A DNA stretch of 13,359 nucleotides from Pyrolobus sp964613695 (GTDB taxonomy: Archaea; Thermoproteota; Thermoprotei_A; Sulfolobales; Pyrodictiaceae), in contig CAZTIR010000035.1 in assembly GCA_964613695.1 (NCBI GenBank), positions 1-13,359 of the forward strand, in the 5' to 3' direction. Every line of letters begins with the position of its first letter. Within the stretch, counting starts at the first letter, position 1. Of the stretch, positions 6,709 through 12,747 are shown piece by piece. The translations under genes were made by a program, and so were the position numbers. Below the pieces are notes generated by a model. That model did not search any database, had not been told where the DNA came from, and saw only the letters and a program-made list of their open reading frames with translations.

Positions 6709-7338
6709 GTGGAGCCTCGTATACTCCGGATTGTCTACGAGGCTAAGCAGAGGGACTTCGCGGACCGCGTCAATGAGGCCACGAGGCCCGATGTCGTGTA
6801 CGTCACGGACCTGACATCCTGTAGCCAGAAGAGGCTCTTCCGCCTAGCCATGCCCCTCCTCTCCTTCCGCTTCGAGCCCCCCATGCTCCTGGGTGAGCTC
6901 GTACACCTTGGCCTCGAGAGGCTCTTGGAGCAGGAGGGGTGGGTCACTGAGCTAGAGATAGTCAAGCACTATGAGGTCGACGGGGTTAGGTACGAGCTGC
7001 GTGGCCGCGCGGACGCGGTCAGGATTGAGGATGGGAGGGTTGTCGAGGTTGTGGAGATTAAGACTGCGCGTAGCATAGACAAGCCTCTCGAGCACCACGC
7101 GCTACAATTGCAGATATACATGCAGCTCTTGGGCGCGGAGAGGGGATACCTGGTCTACATAACGCCCGACAAGATAGTCGAGTATAGCGTGGACCCCGGG
7201 GATGTCGACATAGAGAGGCTTCTGGCTGAGACGGTGAGGAATACGGCCCACCCTAGGTTCGAGTGGGAGTGCCGCTACTGCCCATACCGCCGCTACTGCC
7301 CCTACGCGAGGGCGTCGCAGCACCAGGCTGAGCATTAG
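6709..7338 (+). CDS. cas4: Cas4-family RecB-like exonuclease with 4Fe-4S cluster
   Basis: This 209-aa protein has the full Cas4 layout. One N-terminal cysteine (C38, in TSCSQKRLF) and three C-terminal ones (C188, C191, C197) would hold the 4Fe-4S cluster. In between is a PD-(D/E)XK nuclease core with H66, D102 (GRADAV), E116-I-K118 (EIKTA) and the QxxxY motif at 133-137. In CRISPR loci Cas4 trims prespacers for Cas1-Cas2 and has 5'-to-3' exonuclease activity on DNA ends. Here no cas1, cas2 or repeat array is visible, so this is a stand-alone Cas4 within the window and could serve repair or another defence pathway; the symbol is a family label. GTG 6709 follows a GGGG run at 6701-6704. A CARF gene and a NurA-HerA pair lie 0.6-5 kb downstream. 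All catalytic residues are intact. Confidence 0.85.
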   Translation: MEPRILRIVYEAKQRDFADRVNEATRPDVVYVTDLTSCSQKRLFRLAMPLLSFRFEPPMLLGELVHLGLERLLEQEGWVTELEIVKHYEVDGVRYELRGRADAVRIEDGRVVEVVEIKTARSIDKPLEHHALQLQIYMQLLGAERGYLVYITPDKIVEYSVDPGDVDIERLLAETVRNTAHPRFEWECRYCPYRRYCPYARASQHQAEH

Positions 7339-7353
7339 AGAGCAGGTTCGGCG

Positions 7354-7839
7354 TCAACTGCTCGCGCCGGGGACCTCCGGCTTATAGTCCTCGAGGGGCT
7401 CTCCCCTCTCAGCCCTCTTCAGCTGCTCCACAAGCCACTTCTCGAAGGAGAGCGCGAGCTTTATACCGAATACGACGACGAGGGGCTCGGGCTCTGCCTG
7501 GGATAGGCCCCAGGGCTGGAACGATATGATACCATCCCCCATGCCAACCGATATCTTGTTATCAAGGTTTATTCGCAGCAGCTTCTCCAACAACTCGGCC
7601 CTCCTTCTCTCATCGAGCTTCTCTAGCATCTCCGTAACCCCCTTGAATAGGCTGGTGAGCTCGAGGCCCCCCTTCCTACACTCGGCTATGAAAACAGCCT
7701 TGATGCCGATGCTCTCGTCGCCTATGGGCACGACGAGCTTCTGGCCATTATCCTCGAGGAGGGAGTGGACGCCGCTCTCCATGAGATGCTTGTGCGTCTC
7801 CCTGAGGGTCTTTACGCATGGATCGCCGCGCTTAATCAC
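7354..7839 (-). CDS. Hypothetical protein, 161 aa, with possible zinc-binding N-terminus
   Basis: No family is recognised with confidence. The body alternates strands and amphipathic helices; the central helix-strand segment, including LLRINLDNKISVG, recalls YbjN/secretion-chaperone-like folds, but only loosely. The C-terminal tail is Glu/Pro-rich. The only usual start in frame is GTG 7839, yet it has no well-spaced ribosome-binding site, and the frame upstream reads YRCGC directly before it. With Cys8, His16 and His18 of the predicted protein this would make a C-x-C...C...H-x-H cluster resembling a zinc knuckle. The true N-terminus may therefore lie upstream. The frame is the same as that of the CARF gene 85 bp upstream, separated from it by a single TGA. 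Its 3' end converges on the Cas4 gene with a 15-bp gap. Confidence 0.6.
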   Translation of the reverse strand: MIKRGDPCVKTLRETHKHLMESGVHSLLEDNGQKLVVPIGDESIGIKAVFIAECRKGGLELTSLFKGVTEMLEKLDERRRAELLEKLLRINLDNKISVGMGDGIISFQPWGLSQAEPEPLVVVFGIKLALSFEKWLVEQLKRAERGEPLEDYKPEVPGASS

Positions 7840-7923
7840 ACAGCCGCACCTATACTCCTCTAGACTCCATCCACTAGCTAATATCGATGGCCTCAGCCAC
7901 CGTGGCGACAGCCTCGCATATAC

Positions 7924-8454
7924 TCATGGAAGCGGTGCTATGAGCTCTGGTGGGATACGGGATGTCATGCTCTCGCAGACGTCGCCCTCCTCCCCCCTCC
8001 CCTGTAGCCTCTGATACTCGCTGCTCGGTATGAGCGAATAGCCTACAAGCGCGCCCCTCTGGGCGGCGAAGAGGGCAACCTCGACCGAGGCGAGCTTCCT
8101 GCCACCCGTCACGTCCACGCCATCACCCGGGCCCACGCCGAGCTCCACAAGGACACTCCTAAGCTCGCGTACCGCGCCCACACTGTCATAGTCGCCCCGC
8201 TCCAACAGCCTAACCTCGACTAGCCCCGGGTCTCTCAACGGCGCCCTCTCCTCGCCTGGACACGGGCATCTTGCAGCAACCTCGACCGCTTTCTCGGCGG
8301 CGTCGCGCCTAGTGGCCAGTAGTATCACCCGAGTATCGTCTCCGATAAGGCCGCGTCTCCTCCAGGCGCATAGAACCGTGTGGAGAACGCCCGGCGACAG
8401 GCCAAGGAGCACAAATAGCCTCTCAACCCTCCCCACGGTGGGCAGGGTGGACAC
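7924..8454 (-). CDS. CARF-domain protein, Crn1-like (CRISPR ring nuclease-type)
   Basis: The 176-aa product is a CARF (CRISPR-associated Rossmann fold) domain with no visible effector domain. The first strand and turn read LFVLLGLSPG (residues 13-22), with the Ser (S20) where Crn1 ring nucleases have their ligand-contacting Ser. The second hallmark, DVTGGRK, is at 114-120, followed by an Ala-rich helix and the strand GYSLIP. CARF domains bind cyclic oligoadenylate made by type III CRISPR complexes, and Crn1 proteins degrade it. No lysine occurs after GGRK, so the C-terminal catalytic Lys known for Crn1 (K168 of Sso2081, from memory) seems absent; this copy may sense rather than cleave. GTG 8454 is the longest start; GTG 8436 would begin 6 codons later and fit the domain edge better. 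It is divergent from the NurA-like gene with a 5-bp gap. Confidence 0.75.
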   Translation of the reverse strand: MSTLPTVGRVERLFVLLGLSPGVLHTVLCAWRRRGLIGDDTRVILLATRRDAAEKAVEVAARCPCPGEERAPLRDPGLVEVRLLERGDYDSVGAVRELRSVLVELGVGPGDGVDVTGGRKLASVEVALFAAQRGALVGYSLIPSSEYQRLQGRGEEGDVCESMTSRIPPELIAPLP

Positions 8455-8478
8455 CCCTAGTGGTGCACCCCCTGCACC
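8446..8478. promoter_or_regulatory. Two dyads between the divergent CARF and NurA-like starts
   Basis: GGTG-GA-CACC (8446-8455) and GGTGCA-CCCCC-TGCACC (8462-8478) are both perfect inverted repeats sharing GGTG/CACC arms. They sit over the 5-bp gap between the divergent GTG starts, and no A/T-rich TATA box is evident on either strand nearby. Shared arms at a divergent junction suggest an operator for a dimeric regulator, but the surrounding DNA is GC-rich, so short dyads can arise by chance. Confidence 0.4.
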
Positions 8479-10061
8479 TACTGGCTATGAGTATAGGTGC
8501 TCGCGAAGCACTAGCGAGGCTTAATGGCGGGCTAGCCGGGCTCTGTAGCGTCAGCGCCCATTGCGACCCCCTCCTCGACCCCCACCTTTACAAGCTCCGT
8601 GGCGTGCCTGGGATACACGCGGCTCTACACTACGCGAGCCTACTCCTAGAGCGGTTCGGCCGCGAGCTAGAGATAATCTATATGGACGTGGGCTCGAGGA
8701 GGAGCCCCGCGCGCCCCGGTAACCTGTTCCTACTCAAGCACGCCGAGAGCCTATACGCGTACCGTAACGGCAGGCTCGTGGTCGTGCACCGCCACGACTC
8801 GAGACCCCCTCTCGGCCCCCTACTCCTCCTCTCCTCGCCCCCCGGGAGGCTTGAGAGGGTTAGGCAGGCGGCCCGCTACATACTCGAGATAGCCCGGGTC
8901 TACGCGCTCCTGAGCGAGCACACCGAGACGCCCAGGCTCGTGGTTAAACACGGGCCCCTGGTCGAGATGATAGCCGTCTACCTCAACCCCGTCTTCAACG
9001 CCGAGGAGAGGGTGTATAGGCAGGTCCTCCTACACGCGGGCCTTGACAACAAAACGGTCGATGATATCCTCGCGACTGGCGCCGTTGGCGACTCCGTGAA
9101 CCCGGGGCTGCTCGCGCTAGAGCTGCTCAGACGCATAGCCGAGGTGGTCTCGAGGAGGCGCGAGCGTATAGCAGTGGGCGTCACGGAGGATACCAGCGTA
9201 TCGAGGCACCTCACCGCCCAGCTCATCTACGAGAGCCTCCTGGCAGCCATGAGCCTAGAGCCTGCGAGCCCCTCTAGAGCACTAGAGGAGTTTCACGGGG
9301 AGGGGCTCAGACTCCTAGACGAGAACCTGCAGGCATCGAAGTGTATGAGCGACGTGCCGCCCCTAGACCCGGTTGAGCTCAACGACCTAGTCGGGAGGAT
9401 ACAGCGTAGGCTAGCCGCGAGCGCCAGCCTAGCAACCGTGACGAGCGGCCTGGAGGCCTGGAGGCTAGCTGCGAGCGTCCAACAAGAGCTTAGCAGGGAG
9501 GAGGTGGTAGACGCGGACCTAGTGCTGACTGCCGTTTACCTAACCGGCTCGTGGGGGACCAGCGTCTACGTCTACGACCCGCTGCTGGCCCTTGCGCGTG
9601 CAGCAGCGGAGCTAAGGCTAGGCGGCGACGAATACAGGAGAGTCGCCGAAACGCTAGACAAGCTCGTCCACCTAGAGCAGTATGTCGAGCCGGGAGCGGC
9701 GCCGAGCTGTGCGAGGCTGCAGGAGCTGGTAGAGAGGCTGCATCTCGCCACTACGCCAGACACCCTGGCAAGGCTCGCCTACGTCCCCCTCCCGCTCCGC
9801 GTCGACACCATAGCCCTGAGAGACGATAGCGCGGTTTCCGAGGCTCATGATAAGCTGGTGGAGGCCTCGGGGCTGGTGGCTCTAGCCGCCTCCACCACGC
9901 TCTACAAGCTACCCCCGGGCCTCATAGAGGCTGATGTCAGGTCTAGGGTGTCTCTAAACGAGGCTCTTATACTCGCGGAGGTCTCGAGAAGACTCGCGGG
10001 GCGGCTGAAACCATATGCAGTCATCCTCCGCCACTGGCCCAGGCGCGCGGCAACCCTCTGA
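8460..10061 (+). CDS. Divergent NurA-like nuclease-fold protein paired with HerA
   Basis: NurA is a dimeric 5'-to-3' DNA nuclease driven by the HerA hexamer in archaeal DNA-end resection. Here the motif-I equivalent is YMDVGSRR with D76, the next acidic residue is E143 in a helix, and VVKHGPL (161-167) matches the family's DG(S/P)L motif 21 residues later, but with His164 replacing the catalytic Asp. GVTEDTSVSRHL (240-251) matches the following conserved block. The conserved C-terminal His is not evident. At 533 aa it is longer than usual NurA (~300-400), with an extra helical, Ala/Leu-rich region between about 260 and 460. The HerA-like gene overlaps its end by 47 bp, which is strong support for the pairing. 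Start GTG 8460 is the longest; GTG 8463 or ATG 8487 are alternatives. It may be a structural or altered-activity NurA. Identification rests on weak motifs plus context. Confidence 0.6.
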   Translation: MVHPLHLLAMSIGAREALARLNGGLAGLCSVSAHCDPLLDPHLYKLRGVPGIHAALHYASLLLERFGRELEIIYMDVGSRRSPARPGNLFLLKHAESLYAYRNGRLVVVHRHDSRPPLGPLLLLSSPPGRLERVRQAARYILEIARVYALLSEHTETPRLVVKHGPLVEMIAVYLNPVFNAEERVYRQVLLHAGLDNKTVDDILATGAVGDSVNPGLLALELLRRIAEVVSRRRERIAVGVTEDTSVSRHLTAQLIYESLLAAMSLEPASPSRALEEFHGEGLRLLDENLQASKCMSDVPPLDPVELNDLVGRIQRRLAASASLATVTSGLEAWRLAASVQQELSREEVVDADLVLTAVYLTGSWGTSVYVYDPLLALARAAAELRLGGDEYRRVAETLDKLVHLEQYVEPGAAPSCARLQELVERLHLATTPDTLARLAYVPLPLRVDTIALRDDSAVSEAHDKLVEASGLVALAASTTLYKLPPGLIEADVRSRVSLNEALILAEVSRRLAGRLKPYAVILRHWPRRAATL

Positions 10062-12138
10062 CCTAGGCTACGTCTACAAGCTCAACAGCTATGTGGAGGC
10101 CGACGCGGTTATACTGCAGCCGCTGGACCCTAGCCTCTACCGGGGCTCACTAGTCCAGGTCTACGACCCGAGCACCGGGAGCCACTACCTTGCAGTGATA
10201 AGCGACGTGGCCGAGACGGAGCCCCACCCGGCCCCAGACCCCGAGTTGATAGAGGACGTGCTGAGCTCCATGCAGGCCGCGACACCCAGAAACTACTACG
10301 AGGTTCTCCGCGAGCTCCTCTCCCCATCATCACCCCTGACTTATACCACCTCCGTTGTCGTCAAGCTTCGTCTCCTAGGCCGCATCTGCCTACGCCAACA
10401 GAGCGGCCTAGTGTGCAGCAACCTCCCAAACCCGCTTCAGGGCGACGCCGCTATGAGTGATGTCGGGAGGCCTCCTAGGCCGAGGAGCATCGTCTCGCCG
10501 CCCGACCCCGGCATACTCTCCCAGCTCCTCGGGTGCGGTGGTTGCGCCGAGATAGGGGAGCTTAGGCAGCTGCCGGGCGTCGCGGTGGCACTAGACCTCT
10601 CGAGGATAAACACGCATGTAGCCGTCGTGGGGCAGACGGGCTCCGGCAAGACGGAGACCGTAAAGAGGATAGTCTATGAGGCCGTGCGCATCTGGTTTGG
10701 CTCCGCGAGCGCGGCGCACAGGGGCATAGTGGTGACGGACCTGGCGGGGGAGTACACGGGCTACCCCTACACGCCCCCCACCGCAACCCCCCTCCTCCAC
10801 GCGCTTTCGCGCATCCCGGGGCTGAGAATAGAGAGGCTCACTATACTAGTCCCCTACGAGCCGCGCCTAAGCTCACCATACCTGCTCATCCGCGGCCTAC
10901 TCGGGCTACACCAGAGGGTGGTGGGGCCAGTCCAGGCGCTGACGGGCGGCATGCTCCCAATACTAATCCTCGCGCCCCAATCACCGCCCCTCGTGCTAGC
11001 ACCACCCTCCATAGCTCATAGCATCCCGGGCCTCCGGGCCACGGGGCTGAGCAACACATACCATGGTGACGCTAGGAGCGTGCGTCACCTATTGACGACA
11101 GAACCGGCTCTGATAGTGGCGACGCCTCTCCCCGACGCGATGCCAGTAGAGCTCCTCCTAGAGGTTGGTGGCTTCCGAGAGGACACCGAGTACACGAACC
11201 TACTCTACGACATCCTAGACGCGCTCGGCTCCACGACCATGGTGCCCTCTGTGACGCTACTCGCGCTCATAAGCATGCAAGCCCTCAGACCCGCTACGAA
11301 CGCGGCAAGCCTAGCTAATGGCCTCTGTGCAAACCTCTCCAGGGGTGTGCACGCGGCCCTCTCAACACTACTCGCTAACAACGCCCCACGCGGCTACCTG
11401 CTAAGACCCCTGGCGAGATACCTCGCCGGCTACCCGCCCACCGGCACGAACCTGAGACACGCGCTGCAAAACCTGTGCGCCGTTGGCAGGAGGGTGCTCG
11501 AGTCTAGGATAGGGAGGCTTCTCAACGCTCAAGAGCTCGTGCATGACGCCGCGCCGCGCACGCGCGGGGCCCTAAAGAGACGCTTAGCGAGGATAGCTAG
11601 GATGGCCTCGCCGCTGCTAGACGCTAGGACCGCGGGCCTGCTGGCGCAGAGGGTCGCGGAGGGCTTCACGATACTCCACCTAGCCCCGCCCTCCACCGGC
11701 GGCGTGAACAACCCGGTGCTCCACTGGCTCCTCTACACGCTCTTCGCCTACGCCGTGAGGAGGTACGAGAGGGACAGGAGGCTCATGATCGTCGTGGAGG
11801 AGGCGCACAACCTCGCACCCTCCGGGGAGGAGACATTCTCGAGGATGATGCTGGAGAGGTATGCGCGGGAGGGGAGGAAATGGGGCATAGGGCTCGTCAC
11901 GGTGACGCAGAGGCCCACCGGCATAAGCCCCACGATACTAAGCCAATCAGCAACCCTCATAGCACTGAGGCTCACGAACCCAGAGGACATCCAGGCGGTT
12001 AGGACAGCCTCCGAGAGCGTGACACAAGAGCTGGTCGAGAGCCTACCCGACCTGAACCCAGGCGAGGCGCTAGTCTCGGGCTACGCCCTACCCGAGCGCA
12101 GGATACCAGTACTAGCACGCATAAGGATGGTAACCTAG
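10015..12138 (+). CDS. HerA-like hexameric DNA-translocating ATPase, enlarged
   Basis: HerA/FtsK-type ATPases form hexamers that pump DNA, normally feeding NurA. An N-terminal HAS-barrel-like region (about 18-70, GYVYKLNSYVEADAVIL) precedes the motor. Walker A GQTGSGKT is at 206-213, the DxxGEY motif (DLAGEY) at 242-247, Walker B MIVVEEAHN at 591-599, and the sensor/arginine region TQRPTGIS at 631-638. Walker A Lys to Walker B Glu spans ~384 residues, against ~200 in Sulfolobus HerA (K154 to E356, from memory), so ~180 residues are inserted in the ATPase domain. A Cys-rich patch LLGCGGC (171-177) precedes the motor. All ATPase motifs are intact. ATG 10015 lies inside the end of the NurA-like gene (47-bp overlap), implying coupled translation. 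The gene abuts the minus-strand HEPN-like gene with no gap. SIR2- or DUF4297-HerA-type defence ATPases are related precedents. Confidence 0.85.
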   Translation: MQSSSATGPGARQPSDLGYVYKLNSYVEADAVILQPLDPSLYRGSLVQVYDPSTGSHYLAVISDVAETEPHPAPDPELIEDVLSSMQAATPRNYYEVLRELLSPSSPLTYTTSVVVKLRLLGRICLRQQSGLVCSNLPNPLQGDAAMSDVGRPPRPRSIVSPPDPGILSQLLGCGGCAEIGELRQLPGVAVALDLSRINTHVAVVGQTGSGKTETVKRIVYEAVRIWFGSASAAHRGIVVTDLAGEYTGYPYTPPTATPLLHALSRIPGLRIERLTILVPYEPRLSSPYLLIRGLLGLHQRVVGPVQALTGGMLPILILAPQSPPLVLAPPSIAHSIPGLRATGLSNTYHGDARSVRHLLTTEPALIVATPLPDAMPVELLLEVGGFREDTEYTNLLYDILDALGSTTMVPSVTLLALISMQALRPATNAASLANGLCANLSRGVHAALSTLLANNAPRGYLLRPLARYLAGYPPTGTNLRHALQNLCAVGRRVLESRIGRLLNAQELVHDAAPRTRGALKRRLARIARMASPLLDARTAGLLAQRVAEGFTILHLAPPSTGGVNNPVLHWLLYTLFAYAVRRYERDRRLMIVVEEAHNLAPSGEETFSRMMLERYAREGRKWGIGLVTVTQRPTGISPTILSQSATLIALRLTNPEDIQAVRTASESVTQELVESLPDLNPGEALVSGYALPERRIPVLARIRMVT

Positions 12139-12579
12139 TCAACCCCGGTGTACAAGCGCGAGCACCCTCCCCAGCCTCTCGATGAGCCTCTTGGCGGTCT
12201 CCGCGGCCTCGTCGTCACCCTCGAAGCCAGCGTGCTCGGCTCCCTCGTAGAACGCGGTGTGGAGCATGTACGCATCTTTACGCGTCTCCGCTAACACCCT
12301 AAGAGCCTCGGTTATACCCTCAGGGCAGTCGAGCTCCATGCAGAGCCTCTGGAGCCGCGGCAACACCCTCGCGGCATTACCCGTGGTGATTCTCACACCC
12401 TCCCCGCTGACGGCGGGCTCGGGCAGCATCTTCAAAGCATTCATCACCTCCCCGCGGTACGCGGGGTGCTCCAGGAGCTTCGCGGCTATGAGGGCTAGCG
12501 CCCCGCGCCACGCCAGAAACACCTTGTTATAAGCCTGCCTTAGCTTTCCTTTGCTCAGTTCCTCTTCGGCCTCTCTCAA
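12139..12579 (-). CDS. PaREP1/HEPN-like helical protein, 5' end uncertain
   Basis: The N-terminal block EAEEELSKGKLRQAYNKVF followed by AWRGALALIAAK is characteristic of archaeal PaREP1/HEPN-like proteins. A C-terminal helix contains R100-KDAYML-H107, an Rx6H spacing that fits the HEPN ribonuclease motif, followed by TAFYEG as in PaREP1 proteins (H..FYE). HEPN proteins often act as RNases or antitoxin partners in defence. TTG 12579 is the only usual start in frame but has no Shine-Dalgarno sequence, and the frame upstream reads a clearly helical segment (LARHFENIEWAL) back to about 12612 and stays open to a TGA at 12673-12675. An ATG at 12671-12673, correctly placed below a TATA box, is one base out of frame. 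Either a frameshift or an unusual start is involved. It converges on the HerA-like gene with zero spacing. PaREP1 kinship is a pattern match. Confidence 0.65.
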   Translation of the reverse strand: MREAEEELSKGKLRQAYNKVFLAWRGALALIAAKLLEHPAYRGEVMNALKMLPEPAVSGEGVRITTGNAARVLPRLQRLCMELDCPEGITEALRVLAETRKDAYMLHTAFYEGAEHAGFEGDDEAAETAKRLIERLGRVLALVHRG

Positions 12580-12700
12580 AGCCCATTCAATATTCTCGAA
12601 GTGCCTCGCTAAGGTATCACTAGCGTCTGGAGTGGTGGCTCCGCGCCGCTCCTCTAGAGCCGCTATCGTCCATCACCCTATTCGGTTGAATAGCGCGTGT

Positions 12701-12716
12701 CGAGTATATTAAAAAC
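12701..12716 (-). promoter_or_regulatory. TATA-box promoter for the HEPN-like gene, with T-run ending the surface-protein transcript
   Basis: On the minus strand the sequence reads GTTTTTAATATACTCG, the most A/T-rich stretch in this part of the window. The TATA-like core is centred near 12709, so transcription should begin around 12680-12685, giving an almost leaderless mRNA whose first ATG is at 12673. The TTTTT run also lies 33 nt after the stop codon of the upstream minus-strand surface-protein gene and could terminate its transcript. Confidence 0.5.
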
Positions 12717-12747
12717 GAGGGTGAGCGGGCCCGAGGCTAGTTACGCG

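Noticed and set aside
7526..8014. 162-aa open frame on the plus strand across the 161-aa and CARF genes
   Set aside because: Its product is Ser/Leu/Pro-rich with no recognisable pattern, while the opposite strand carries a motif-bearing CARF gene.
9551..9829. 92-aa plus-strand frame inside the NurA-like gene
   Set aside because: It is an Arg/Ala/Pro-rich shadow of a longer gene that is translationally linked to HerA.
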